Source of the DNA: CAYJGN01 sp964369635
GTDB lineage: Bacteria; Bacillota; Clostridia; Oscillospirales; Ruminococcaceae
Reading direction: 5' to 3'
Length of the DNA: 56,415 bases
NCBI GenBank assembly: GCA_964369635.1
Contig: CAYJGN010000007.1
Span: 1 to 56,415, forward strand
Shown here: one piece after another, positions 1-8,468 of the stretch
Layout: each line of letters opens with the position of its first letter
Position numbering within the stretch: the first letter of the stretch is position 1
The notes under the pieces: model-generated
What the model was told of the DNA's origin: nothing
The model's input: only the letters and a program-made list of their open reading frames with translations
Database searches by the model: none
Program-made: the position numbers and the translations under genes

Positions 1-283
1 CAGTCGGTGGTGCTTGGTTATACCCATTTCCATACTGCTGTCCAGTCGGTGGTGTTTGGTTATATGTATTGTCAAATTGTGTCCCAGATGGCTGTATTTT
101 ATTTTGCATTATCTCATCAGCCATAAACTCTGTTTGCTCTGTAATATTCTTATCTGCGGTTTTTAAATCCTGTGGGTTCTCGGTAGTTCCTTTGTAACAA
201 TAAGGGCATTTATTATGCTCTTTCATTTGTTCTTCTGTAAAAAGGTTTCTGCAATTTGGGCAAGTAATAAACTCATTTACCAT
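1..283 (-). CDS. zinc-ribbon protein with Gln/Pro-rich repeats (3' end cut off by window)
   Basis: The first 94 codons of a gene that runs off the left edge. The protein begins MVNEFITCPNC and has two CxxC knuckles (CPNC near residue 8, CPYC near residue 26), a zinc-ribbon arrangement. A polar linker follows, then a low-complexity Tyr-Asn-Gln-Pro-Pro-Thr-Gly region. A 14-residue unit (YNQ-PPTGQQYGNG type) is repeated, seen in DNA as a near-identical stretch at 1-22 and 43-64 (42-bp period). The start is supported by AGGGAG upstream of ATG at 283. Bacterial proteins of this plan often have C-terminal membrane segments, but that part is outside the window, so function is unknown. Confidence 0.7.
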   Translation of the reverse strand, partial: MVNEFITCPNCRNLFTEEQMKEHNKCPYCYKGTTENPQDLKTADKNITEQTEFMADEIMQNKIQPSGTQFDNTYNQTPPTGQQYGNGYNQAPPT

Positions 284-394
284 TTTAACACTCCCTAACA
301 ATTATTAAAAATGCAAACATAAACATTTTGTATATCTAATTTTTTAAGTATACATTTTATATTTTCAAAAGTCAACATAAGTGTTTACAAAAGA

Positions 395-424
395 AAAAGT
401 CCGCTATATAGCGGACTTTTTTTA
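395..424 (-). terminator. bidirectional rho-independent terminator after the PBP gene
   Basis: A perfect inverted repeat, AGTCCGCTATATAGCGGACT, is flanked by an A run on the left and a T run on the right, so it can end transcription on either strand. It lies just past the stop of the penicillin-binding protein gene. Confidence 0.85.
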
Positions 425-446
425 ACATTCATTTCTATAATACTAT

Positions 447-2702
447 TTAATAGGCAAGTTCTGGAATTGGATTTGCTATTAAGGTGTGGTTGCCGTTGCA
501 GTATCCTGGTACATACGAAGGCTTATAGTATCCCATACCAGGCGCACCACAAGTATCTGTTGCAAGAAGACCTGACATTGTACAATAAGGAGCCTGGATT
601 AATTCATTTGTCGTTGGGAAGGTTATTTGCTCGAGTCCTTGATGGATTTCTTCCATAACCGTTCTCCAAGCTTCAATTGAAGGGTGGCTATAACGAAGGA
701 TAATCTCACCGCTGCCATCAGTTCCCGGGTTATCATAACCAAACCAAGCACCGCCAACATAATAAGGTGTGAGTCCTATCCACCAGTGGTCGGTATTTGC
801 AGAAGCAGTACCTGTTTTACCGGCAAGTTGCCAAGTGCCAAATGCTGCTCTTCTACCTGTACCAACTCCACCGCGGACAACCCTTTGCAATAGCTTGTTC
901 ATAACTTCAGTAGTCTGCGGGTCATAAACTTGCGTTTTAACGCTATTTTGATTGAGTATAACATTTCCCCTGTAATCAACTACCCTTGTATAGCTATGTG
1001 GCTCGGTATAAAATCCGCCATTACCAAAAGGCATATAAGCGGCAGTCATCTCAAGGAGCGAAATACCATCTGTTGGAGTTCCAAGCACAAGTGGTGCAAG
1101 GTCAATATCCGAGAAAATTTGATTCCCAATCTGCTTTGAAACAACAAGGGTTGAAATTCCAAGTTTCTGGGTCATATGATCAAACATAACCTGCGGCCCT
1201 ATAAGCTCACCTAAATAGGTAGGAATGGTGTTTGTTGAGCGCTGAAGGGCAAGCTCAAGCGGTATATATCCAAGATAGCTCTCATAGTAGTTTATAGGCC
1301 ATGGAGCAACCGTACCATCGCTCTCTTCAAGGTCTTTAACTGGGTTATCATCGAGGATAGTTGACCAGGTCACAAGATCTTGCGCAAAAGCCAATGAATA
1401 AGCACCGATAGGTTTCATTGTCGAGCCTGGTGGACGGAGCGAATCAACTGCACGGTTAAGTGTTCTCGAAGCTTCTTTTTCACCTCTACCGCCAACAACT
1501 CCAAGCACTGCACCCTCGTAATCCATAATTACCATAGCGCCCTCAGGTTGTACAGCAACTTCAACTTCGTTGCCGTCCTCGTCAGTTCTCATCTCTATTT
1601 TGTCGGGGAAAACCTCGAAAAAGTCTTCGCTTTCATATAAGTTTTCCATTGTCTCTTGAATATACGGGTCAAGTGTTGTATAGATTCTGTATCCACCTTG
1701 AAGCACCATATCAGAAGCTTCTGAGCGGGTATAGCCATATTCCTCCATCATGTCATCAACTACTTCGTCCATTACCATATCTTCAAAGTAGCTTTGAACA
1801 TCTGAGCGGCTCGCCTCATACTGCTCGGTGAGAAAAACCATATTCTCGCTCTCAGCTAAAGCAGCAGCATGCTCTGATGCTGATATTAGCCCAAGCTCGA
1901 GCATTCTGTTTATACCATAGATACGACGCTCTTCATTCGCTTCAGGGAAGACGAATGGGTTATGGGCATATGGGCTCTGGGTTACCGCCAAAATAGCACA
2001 ACTCTCTGCAATAGAGAGCTCTGCTGCAGTTTTGCCAAAATAGGCATTTGCCGCAACTTCAACGCCGACCATCGTTCCGTTCATCGGAATAGTATTGAGA
2101 TATGCTTCCATAACATCGTCTTTAGTAAACTTTGTTTCAAGACGAAGGGCGCTTATTATCTCATTTAGCTTACGAATATATCCTTCAATTCCGCCAACTT
2201 CATTCTCACCAGTTACGTTTTTAATAACCTGCTGAGTTATCGTTGAACCACCGATTGTGCGGTCATAAATCGGGAAAACTTCGTTTACAGCAGCAATGAT
2301 GGTGCGGTACCAGTCAACACCGCTATGCTCATTAAAATTCGCATCTTCTATAGCAATAGCCGCATCAATTAAGTTCTGAGACATATCATCGATACTGACC
2401 CAAATTCTATCCGACTCACCAGCAATACGCATAAGCTCGATATCTTCGCCAGAAGTATCATCAGTATAGTAGACAATAGTGGTAAAGCTAAGCTCTAAGC
2501 TTCGAAGATCTATCTGATCTTCCTCTGCATATGTTCCAACATAAACTGCAAGCGCTGTTACAACAAGTGTTCCAGCAATTATCCCTAAAAGAAAAAGCGC
2601 TGCAATAGTTTTCAGGATTATCTTGAAAACACTGTTCTTTTTCTTCTTTTTTTTGTTTGTTTTTGGTGCTTTTTCGGGAGCAGTGGTTTTCTTTGTCGCC
2701 AT
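447..2702 (-). CDS. class A penicillin-binding protein (PBP1A type)
   Basis: Bifunctional peptidoglycan synthase of 751 aa: transglycosylase plus DD-transpeptidase, anchored outside the membrane. A Lys-rich cytoplasmic tail (residues 1-23) precedes one membrane segment (about 25-55). The GT51 domain shows the catalytic EDANFNEHSG motif at 119-128 and GGSTITQQ at 151-158. The transpeptidase domain shows all three motifs: STMK (active Ser427), STN (489-491) and KTGT (629-632). Length is normal for the family. ATG at 2702 is preceded by AAGGGAGG. The gene is monocistronic between its own promoter and terminator. The family assignment is firm; mrcA/ponA-type naming is by analogy. Confidence 0.95.
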   Translation of the reverse strand: MATKKTTAPEKAPKTNKKKKKKNSVFKIILKTIAALFLLGIIAGTLVVTALAVYVGTYAEEDQIDLRSLELSFTTIVYYTDDTSGEDIELMRIAGESDRIWVSIDDMSQNLIDAAIAIEDANFNEHSGVDWYRTIIAAVNEVFPIYDRTIGGSTITQQVIKNVTGENEVGGIEGYIRKLNEIISALRLETKFTKDDVMEAYLNTIPMNGTMVGVEVAANAYFGKTAAELSIAESCAILAVTQSPYAHNPFVFPEANEERRIYGINRMLELGLISASEHAAALAESENMVFLTEQYEASRSDVQSYFEDMVMDEVVDDMMEEYGYTRSEASDMVLQGGYRIYTTLDPYIQETMENLYESEDFFEVFPDKIEMRTDEDGNEVEVAVQPEGAMVIMDYEGAVLGVVGGRGEKEASRTLNRAVDSLRPPGSTMKPIGAYSLAFAQDLVTWSTILDDNPVKDLEESDGTVAPWPINYYESYLGYIPLELALQRSTNTIPTYLGELIGPQVMFDHMTQKLGISTLVVSKQIGNQIFSDIDLAPLVLGTPTDGISLLEMTAAYMPFGNGGFYTEPHSYTRVVDYRGNVILNQNSVKTQVYDPQTTEVMNKLLQRVVRGGVGTGRRAAFGTWQLAGKTGTASANTDHWWIGLTPYYVGGAWFGYDNPGTDGSGEIILRYSHPSIEAWRTVMEEIHQGLEQITFPTTNELIQAPYCTMSGLLATDTCGAPGMGYYKPSYVPGYCNGNHTLIANPIPELAY

Positions 2703-2750
2703 GCTCTTCCTCCCTTAAAATAAAATTAAACCTACTTATAGGTATAGTGA

Positions 2751-2779
2751 ATTATACCATATTTTTCATTAATACACAA
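2751..2779 (-). promoter_or_regulatory. sigma-A type promoter of the PBP gene
   Basis: On the minus strand TTGTGT and TATAAT are separated by 17 bp. An inverted repeat GGTATA...TATACC (2741-2758) overlaps the -10 box and start region and could be an operator; no regulator is evident nearby. Confidence 0.6.
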
Positions 2780-2840
2780 CATAGCAATAAAAAAGTCATA
2801 GTTTAGTCATATATTAAAACACTCTAAAACCATCTCTTTT

Positions 2841-2879
2841 TATAGTATTATACTATAAAAATATTGTATTCAATATTTA
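2841..2879 (-). terminator. terminator region after pncB
   Basis: Two AT-rich hairpins lie past the pncB stop. AATATTG-TATT-CAATATT (about 2861-2878) is followed by T5 on the minus strand, and TATAGTAT-T-ATACTATA (2841-2857) comes next. Stems are weak because they contain almost no GC. Confidence 0.5.
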
Positions 2880-2886
2880 GATTTAA

Positions 2887-4335
2887 TTAATGGTTATGTT
2901 CTTTTAGAATACTATTTTTAATATCATAAAGCTTTTGCGATAGATCAACATAAAAAGTATGTGGATTTTCAAATCTTTTGACCTCATCCCAAAGGCTATC
3001 AACCTGCTCTGCGCAGTATGCCCGAATTTCAAGAAGCGATGGACTTTTATAAACAAGTTCTCCTTTTTTATAAATAGGCAAAAGCATCTCCTTCGCATAA
3101 AAATTCGTTATATTTTTTCTTTTCCAAATGGCATTCGGATCGAATATTTCAAATTCATATGGGAAGTTATCATCCTCATCATGACAGCAGATATAATCGG
3201 CTATTGCTTTATTCGTTTCATTTGAGTAGAATCTGAAAAACCGCTTAAAGCAAGGGTTTGTTATCTTCTCCATCGTCTCTGAAACTTTAATTCTCGGAAT
3301 TAGCTCACCATCTTCCTCAACCGCAACAAGCTTATAGACGCCGCCTAAAACTGGAGTACTTCTCGAGGTTATAAGATTTTCACCAACTCCAAAGATATCA
3401 ACTTGCGCATTTTGAATAATCAAATCTCTTATTATATATTCATCAAGTGAATTAGATGCCATTATTTTAACATCCGAATACCCCGCCGCATCGAGCATCT
3501 GCCGCGCTTTTTTTGATAGGTATGCTATATCTCCGCTATCTATCCTTATACCCACAGGTCTTTTACCCATAGGTTTTAGAACCTCATTAAAAACTTTTAT
3601 CGCATTTGGAACACCTGATTTAACAACGTTATAGGTATCAACAAGGAGCGAGCAGTTGTCAGGATAAATTTCTGCATATGCTTTAAATGCCAAGTATTCA
3701 TCTGAGAAAAGCTGAATCCATGAATGCGCCATAGTTCCTATTGCAGGTATTTTATATATTCTCTCAGCTATCGCGCAAGATGTTCCATTAACTCCACCGA
3801 TATAAGCAGCCCTTGCGCCAAAAATAGCAGCGTCATAGCTCTGCGCTCTTCTTGCACCAAATTCATAAACAACCCTCCCTTTAGATGCCCGAACAATTCT
3901 GCAAGCTTTTGTTGCGAGAAGGGATTGGTGGTTTACTGTGAGCAGCATCATCGTCTCGATTAGTTGGGCTTCTATAATTGGACCTTTAACTGTTATAATA
4001 GGCTCATTTGGGAACATAACAGTACCCTCTTTTAAACTATAAACATCACATGAAAACTTGAAGTTTAAAAGATAATCTAAAAACTGCTCAGAAAATATTT
4101 CTTTTTCTCGAAGATACTCAATATCTTCATTTGTGAATTTCAAATTCTCTATATATTCTATAACCTGCTCAAGGCCTGCATAGATAGCAAAACCCCCATC
4201 ATCTGGAATTTTACGAAAAAATAAATCGAAAACTACCTCGGTATCTTCAAATTTTCGCTCAAGATACCCATTCGCCATAGTTAGCTCATAGAAATCTATA
4301 AGCATAGTTAAATTTCTTGTGTTTTTTAGATTCAC
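2887..4335 (-). CDS. pncB: nicotinate phosphoribosyltransferase
   Basis: Converts nicotinate, PRPP and ATP to nicotinate mononucleotide in the NAD salvage pathway (cytosol). The 482-aa protein begins NTRNLTMLIDFYELTMANGY, the characteristic N-terminus, and contains a family-type FGARRAQSYDAA segment and a VDTYNVVKSGVPNA region typical of the Gram-positive type. Start codon is GTG at 4335, preceded by AAAGGAG at good spacing; the ATG ten codons further in has no comparable site. It stands alone, divergent from the citramalate-synthase gene. Confidence 0.93.
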   Translation of the reverse strand: MNLKNTRNLTMLIDFYELTMANGYLERKFEDTEVVFDLFFRKIPDDGGFAIYAGLEQVIEYIENLKFTNEDIEYLREKEIFSEQFLDYLLNFKFSCDVYSLKEGTVMFPNEPIITVKGPIIEAQLIETMMLLTVNHQSLLATKACRIVRASKGRVVYEFGARRAQSYDAAIFGARAAYIGGVNGTSCAIAERIYKIPAIGTMAHSWIQLFSDEYLAFKAYAEIYPDNCSLLVDTYNVVKSGVPNAIKVFNEVLKPMGKRPVGIRIDSGDIAYLSKKARQMLDAAGYSDVKIMASNSLDEYIIRDLIIQNAQVDIFGVGENLITSRSTPVLGGVYKLVAVEEDGELIPRIKVSETMEKITNPCFKRFFRFYSNETNKAIADYICCHDEDDNFPYEFEIFDPNAIWKRKNITNFYAKEMLLPIYKKGELVYKSPSLLEIRAYCAEQVDSLWDEVKRFENPHTFYVDLSQKLYDIKNSILKEHNH

Positions 4336-4540
4336 AAAACCACTCCTTTATCCTTATGTAGCCATCTGCAAAACAGATTGAGCGAATAACTAAATGCAAA
4401 TTGTTATAAACTTTGAGACTACCAAAGGAAGATATCAAAAAACAACAACTTTTCACTCTTAATTTTTCACTTATCACTGCAATTTTATTTGCACTTACCT
4501 ACTATATGTTATATAATTTTTTATAATAAGTCAAATAATA

Positions 4541-4569
4541 TTGACAAAGATACCCTTTCTTAATATAGT
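4541..4569 (+). promoter_or_regulatory. strong sigma-A promoter of the cimA-type gene
   Basis: TTGACA (4541-4546), 17-bp spacer, TATAGT (4564-4569). Transcription should begin near 4576, leaving a leader of only about 15 nt, which argues against the ATG at 4579 as the translation start. Confidence 0.75.
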
Positions 4570-4590
4570 TTTAGTAGGATGGTGATAACT

Positions 4591-6159
4591 TTGAAGACTA
4601 TTGATATATTTGATACAACGCTAAGGGACGGTGCTCAGGGGCAGAGTGTTCTTTTCACAGATGACGATAAGCTCGGTATAATTGATGCACTCGATAAGCT
4701 TAGCATCTCGTATATTGAGGTTGGAAATCCAGGTGCTGATAAAAAAGATTTTGAATTTATCAAACGTATTTCCAAAAAAAATCTCAAACACTCAAAACTC
4801 GTAGCCTTCGGCTCAACACGCAGAAAAGATAAAACTGTATTTCTGGATGAAAATATCACAGCCCTCCTTGACTGCGGCCTTCCTATTATTTCGATATTTG
4901 GAAAAAGCTGGGATATGCATGTTCGTGAGGTATTAAAGACGAGCGAAAAAGAAAATCTCAATATGATTTTCGATACGATTTCGCACCTTGTATCTAAAGG
5001 TCGCGAAGTATTTTATGATGCTGAGCATTTTTTTGATGGATATAAAAACAACCGAGAGTATGCTATAACCACCCTTGAAGCAGCCTATCGCGCTGGAGCT
5101 TCTCATCTAATTCTCTGCGATACAAACGGAGGCAGTTTTCCAGATGAAATATATGAGGCGACAAAAGAGGTAATCACCCTATTCCCTGACTGCAAAATCG
5201 GTATCCACTGTCATAATGATATAGGATGCGCTGTTGCAAATAGCCTTGAAGCGGTAAGAGCTGGCGCTATTCAAGTTCAGGGAACATTTATAGGTATAGG
5301 TGAGAGATGCGGTAATACAAAACTTTATGCTATTATCCCCTCACTTGAGCTTAAAATGGGCTATAGCTGCTTATCTGAGGGTAAGATGAAAAGGCTTACC
5401 CAAACTGCCCACAGACTCTCAGATATTATAAACATATCCCTCCCTTCTCAAACTCCGTATGTCGGTCTTAATGCATTTTCCCATAAAGGCGGTATGCATG
5501 TTGATGGAATGCTAAAAAGCCAGCGATCATTTGAGCATATCGACCCTAAAGAGGTTGGAAATAATAGAAACATACTTATATCTTCAATGTCTGGAAGGGC
5601 TGCTATTGCTGCTAAGATGTCGGAGTTTTTAGATGGCATTAGCAAAGACTCGCCAAGCGTTTCGGTAATAGTTGATAGAGTTTCTGCCCTTGAAAAAAAA
5701 GGATTTGTTTTCGAGTCTGACGCAACTTTTGAGCTACTTGTTCGACGCGAGCTCTCTTTAATGCCTCGTTTTTTTGAGCTTGAAAACTTTAAAATTATCG
5801 GAGAGCAGTTTTCGAGGGATGAAGAGCGGCCTGCAAGTGCAATAATTAAAATCCGAGTTGATGACCGAACTAAGCTGACAGCAGCCGAGGGCAACGGCCC
5901 TGTTAATGCCCTTGATAACGCACTGCGCAAAGCGCTTGAGGTTTTCTACCCAACACTTAAAACAGTTAAACTTGTTGACTTTAAAGTTCGCGTCACTGAA
6001 GACAATACTACAACATCCGCTAAGGTGCGCGTTATTATCGAGAGCAGCGATGGTGAGAACAACTGGACTACTGTTGGTATATCGCATGATGTTATCAACG
6101 CAAGTTTTATAGCTCTTGTTGATTCATTCGAATACAAGCTTATGCGGGACTCTATTTAG
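4591..6159 (+). CDS. cimA: (R)-citramalate synthase-type enzyme (LeuA/CimA family)
   Basis: Condenses acetyl-CoA with an alpha-keto acid; the closest group by sequence feel is citramalate synthase (pyruvate to citramalate, first step of the threonine-independent isoleucine route). The HMGL-like TIM barrel has DTTLRDGAQG at the N-terminus (catalytic Arg, metal Asp) and the metal motif HCHND. The C-terminal LeuA dimer/allosteric domain spans roughly the last 130 residues. I chose TTG at 4591 (522 aa): GGTGAT lies six bases upstream, whereas the ATG at 4579 directly abuts its only SD-like AGG. 2-Isopropylmalate or homocitrate synthase activity is not excluded. It stands alone, not beside other leu/ilv genes. 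Confidence 0.85.
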   Translation: MKTIDIFDTTLRDGAQGQSVLFTDDDKLGIIDALDKLSISYIEVGNPGADKKDFEFIKRISKKNLKHSKLVAFGSTRRKDKTVFLDENITALLDCGLPIISIFGKSWDMHVREVLKTSEKENLNMIFDTISHLVSKGREVFYDAEHFFDGYKNNREYAITTLEAAYRAGASHLILCDTNGGSFPDEIYEATKEVITLFPDCKIGIHCHNDIGCAVANSLEAVRAGAIQVQGTFIGIGERCGNTKLYAIIPSLELKMGYSCLSEGKMKRLTQTAHRLSDIINISLPSQTPYVGLNAFSHKGGMHVDGMLKSQRSFEHIDPKEVGNNRNILISSMSGRAAIAAKMSEFLDGISKDSPSVSVIVDRVSALEKKGFVFESDATFELLVRRELSLMPRFFELENFKIIGEQFSRDEERPASAIIKIRVDDRTKLTAAEGNGPVNALDNALRKALEVFYPTLKTVKLVDFKVRVTEDNTTTSAKVRVIIESSDGENNWTTVGISHDVINASFIALVDSFEYKLMRDSI

Positions 6160-6166
6160 AAATTTC

Positions 6167-6195
6167 TTGTACTAATTTGGAATATTATGTATAAT
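6167..6195 (+). promoter_or_regulatory. sigma-A promoter of the redoxin gene
   Basis: TTGTAC (6167-6172), 17-bp spacer, TATAAT (6190-6195). It gives a leader of about 35 nt with GGAG before the ATG at 6237. Confidence 0.65.
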
Positions 6196-6236
6196 GAAAG
6201 TAGGGGTAAGTTTATTTCTGTGAATGGAGTGCTATT

Positions 6237-6497
6237 ATGAAAGAAATCACTATGTTTTATATGTCAAGTTGTCCCCACTGTAAAAAAGCTTTTGATATGA
6301 TTGATAATTTAAAGGGGATAAATCCCGCATTTAAAAATATCGAAATAACAGCTATTGAAGAGCGCGAAAACCCCGAAATCGCCGATAAATTCGACTACTA
6401 CTATGTACCGACCTTTTATGTCGATGGTAAAAAGCTCCATGAAGGAGTGCCAACGCTTGAGGCGATAAGGGCAGTACTCGATGCGGCAACGAAGTAG
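6237..6497 (+). CDS. small thioredoxin/glutaredoxin-like protein (CPHC)
   Basis: An 86-aa single-domain thioredoxin-fold protein. The redox motif CPHC is at residues 12-15, after the first beta strand (ITMFYMSS). The cis-proline loop is visible as VPTFYVDGKKLHEG. Such proteins reduce disulfides in the cytosol or pair with a flavin reductase; the partner cannot be read from the context. GGAG precedes the ATG. It is monocistronic with its own promoter and terminator. Confidence 0.85.
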   Translation: MKEITMFYMSSCPHCKKAFDMIDNLKGINPAFKNIEITAIEERENPEIADKFDYYYVPTFYVDGKKLHEGVPTLEAIRAVLDAATK

Positions 6498-6527
6498 CGA
6501 GTTATCGAATTCATTTAAGTTTTAAAG

Positions 6528-6571
6528 CACGAAAAAGAAGCTATCACCAAGGTGATAGCTTCTTTTTCGTG
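6528..6571 (+). terminator. rho-independent terminator, 20-bp perfect stem
   Basis: CACGAAAAAGAAGCTATCAC pairs perfectly with GTGATAGCTTCTTTTTCGTG around a CAAG loop. The T run is inside the stem. It ends the redoxin gene and may also act on the minus strand. Confidence 0.85.
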
Positions 6572-6678
6572 TAATAATATATTTTCTGTATATCTGCATA
6601 TATTCATCTTAAATATATCTACTAATTTATAAAGTTGTAATGGCAAACATATTTTTTCTAAATTAAGTCTAATTTACC

Positions 6679-6769
6679 CCGCCCCGCCCGCAGGGGCGAT
6701 TTTAAAAATCGCCGAGGTCGAGTGAAACTCGACCAAACGCACAAGGTGCGTTTTCTGCGGGCGGGGCGG
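6679..6769. repeat. GC-rich three-arm palindromic (cloverleaf) element, copy 1
   Basis: An outer 15-bp perfect stem, CCGCCCCGCCCGCAG at 6679-6693 against 6755-6769, encloses three consecutive perfect hairpins: 6695-6713 (GGCGATTT/AAATCGCC core), 6716-6734 (GGTCGAGT, GAA loop, ACTCGACC) and 6735-6753 (AAACGCAC, AAG loop, GTGCGTTT). The element is much more GC-rich than its surroundings. It sits in a 324-bp gap between converging genes, after the redoxin terminator; nothing else is seen in that gap. It is not a tRNA (no consensus bases). The same architecture with different arm sequences recurs at 42104-42183. Confidence 0.8.
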
Positions 6770-6821
6770 ACTTGCGTTATCTTAACAACTTCCAATATCT
6801 TTCTACCAAAACTTCTAAAAT

Positions 6822-8069
6822 CTATCCGTTTCCCTGCTTTTCTTCCTTCTCGCTTGCTTTTATTCCCTCTTCTATACCTTTCGTATTTGGGGTAGCTGAG
6901 GCGGTCTTATTTCCCGTACCCATATAAATAGTCGCCGCTATGAAAACCGTTGACGGTACCGCCATAATTATCCCGATACTTCCAACAACTGCCGAGATAA
7001 TTTCAACTAAGATCATCTCGAGATTTAGTATGACATATGGGTTTCTATTATAAGCACTAAACAATAAAATAACAGCAAGTGAGCTTCCGACATATGCCAA
7101 AATAAGGGTGTTTGTCATAGTTCCTATTGCATCTCTTCCGATATTTAGTCCACTGCGGACAAGCCCTTTAAATGTTGGCCGTTCAATCCCCTCATATAGC
7201 TCTTGCATAGCAGATGCTATAGACATTGAAACATCCATAATAGCACCGAGCGCGCCTATCAGCACCCCCGCCCAAACAACCGCCTGAAGGTCTATAACTA
7301 TATTATTCTCAAGCATTGTAAGGAATATATAATCCTGATCAAGAACACCTGTTATTCCCATAATCATATTAACAGCATAAGCAATTGCTCCAGCTATCAA
7401 AATTCCAAAGCAGTTCCCTATTATTGCCGCATAAGATTTTTTATTAAACCCATTTAATATTAGCAAACTCGAGAAGATAACAAAAAAAGTCGTTGCAGTG
7501 GCGGTTATATAAATATTAAGTTCGTTTAAAATCGAAGGTATGAAAAAATAAAATATAGCGACGATAGTTATCACAAGGGTAGTTATCGCAGCAAGACCCT
7601 TAGCCCTACCGAAAAACAAAATAAGTGCTATGAAAAATGCTATTAAAATATAGATATAAGAAAGGCGGTTATGCCCCATATAAGCCCAATTATAGCTCTC
7701 GCCATCAGAGGTAACTATTTGGTTTTGATTTGTAACGAGGATACTATCCCCCACTTCAACTAAAACTGGTTGCGGATAAAAAAGGCTATCCACCTGTTGA
7801 ACCATCGCAATCCAAGTACCTTTATAGTCCCCTGAGGTAAGCTCCGCTACAAATACAATCTCGCTTCCAAAAACATCTTCCATTATCTCTATTTCAAGGT
7901 TTTTCGTAATCTCAATTACTCTTGCAGTCTCAACAATTCCATCAATTTCTTCACCTGAATCATATTCAACTAAACCTGAAGCAAAGAAAAGAGTTATAGC
8001 GGATACTATTACCACCGCAAAACGAAGTGCAAACTCTTTTAAGTTTTTTCTGCTAAACAAACTCTTCAA
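6822..8069 (-). CDS. YibE/F-like multipass membrane protein
   Basis: A 415-aa protein of the YibE/F family (PF07907 type), function not established. It has an N-terminal membrane segment (about 15-33), an extracytoplasmic beta-rich region (about 40-125), and then about seven membrane helices from residue 133 onward. The family-typical segment GALGAIMDVSMSIASAMQEL is present near residue 270, followed by RSGLNIGRDAIGTMTNTLILAY. The C-terminus is a short charged tail. The start is TTG at 8069 with GAGGTGG upstream. It lies 12 bp downstream of mrnC and is probably co-transcribed with obg-mrnC. Confidence 0.85.
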   Translation of the reverse strand: MKSLFSRKNLKEFALRFAVVIVSAITLFFASGLVEYDSGEEIDGIVETARVIEITKNLEIEIMEDVFGSEIVFVAELTSGDYKGTWIAMVQQVDSLFYPQPVLVEVGDSILVTNQNQIVTSDGESYNWAYMGHNRLSYIYILIAFFIALILFFGRAKGLAAITTLVITIVAIFYFFIPSILNELNIYITATATTFFVIFSSLLILNGFNKKSYAAIIGNCFGILIAGAIAYAVNMIMGITGVLDQDYIFLTMLENNIVIDLQAVVWAGVLIGALGAIMDVSMSIASAMQELYEGIERPTFKGLVRSGLNIGRDAIGTMTNTLILAYVGSSLAVILLFSAYNRNPYVILNLEMILVEIISAVVGSIGIIMAVPSTVFIAATIYMGTGNKTASATPNTKGIEEGIKASEKEEKQGNG

Positions 8070-8081
8070 AATCCACCTCTT

Positions 8082-8468
8082 TTACTCATCACTACTCTCG
8101 TATATCTCAATAGCTTTCCTAAATATTTCATCTAATCTATCGATTTCACCTTTTGAATATAGGTATCCAAATAGCGTTTCAACACCGGTTGCCTTTCTAT
8201 AGTCTGCAACATTCGAGTTTTTTGGAACCTTTGCCCCAGTTGCATTTCGCCCTCGCTTTATAACCGACTGCTCATCAGCAGATAGCGATTCAAAAATTTC
8301 ATCGTAAAGCCTTGCCTGAGCGGCGGCGCAGACGATTTTGACAACTTTACCATGTAAAACATTCGGCTTATAATCATGCTTTGCACAGAGGTAACCCCTC
8401 GCACGAAGCTCAAAAACAGCGTCACCGAGATATGCATATGTCAGGGTACTTAAATTTTTATCTAACAT
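8082..8468 (-). CDS. mrnC: Mini-ribonuclease 3
   Basis: RNase III-like domain without a dsRNA-binding domain (128 aa), the Mini-III type that matures 23S rRNA in Gram-positives. The RNase III catalytic stretch is seen as LTYAYLGDAVFELRAR near the N-terminus (family form AYxGDAVYE), with KRGRNA and the C-terminal YRKATGVETLFGYLY. I chose the ATG at 8468: it begins MLDKNLSTL, matches the family N-terminus and overlaps the obg stop by 11 nt, implying translational coupling. In Bacillus mrnC is next to cysS; linkage to obg here fits a shared ribosome-maturation role. Confidence 0.9.
   Translation of the reverse strand: MLDKNLSTLTYAYLGDAVFELRARGYLCAKHDYKPNVLHGKVVKIVCAAAQARLYDEIFESLSADEQSVIKRGRNATGAKVPKNSNVADYRKATGVETLFGYLYSKGEIDRLDEIFRKAIEIYESSDE

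Noticed and set aside
1..64. CRISPR-like direct repeats at the left edge
   Set aside because: The repeat is in frame and encodes a Gln/Pro-rich peptide; there are no spacers of uniform length beyond two units.
5448..5930. 160-codon frame opposite the cimA-type gene
   Set aside because: Antisense shadow with Ser/Arg-rich composition; no expression signals.
6679..6769. Possible tRNA or tRNA-like gene because of the cloverleaf shape
   Set aside because: Arm sizes and loops (3 nt) do not fit tRNA; no T-loop or anticodon-loop consensus and no CCA end.
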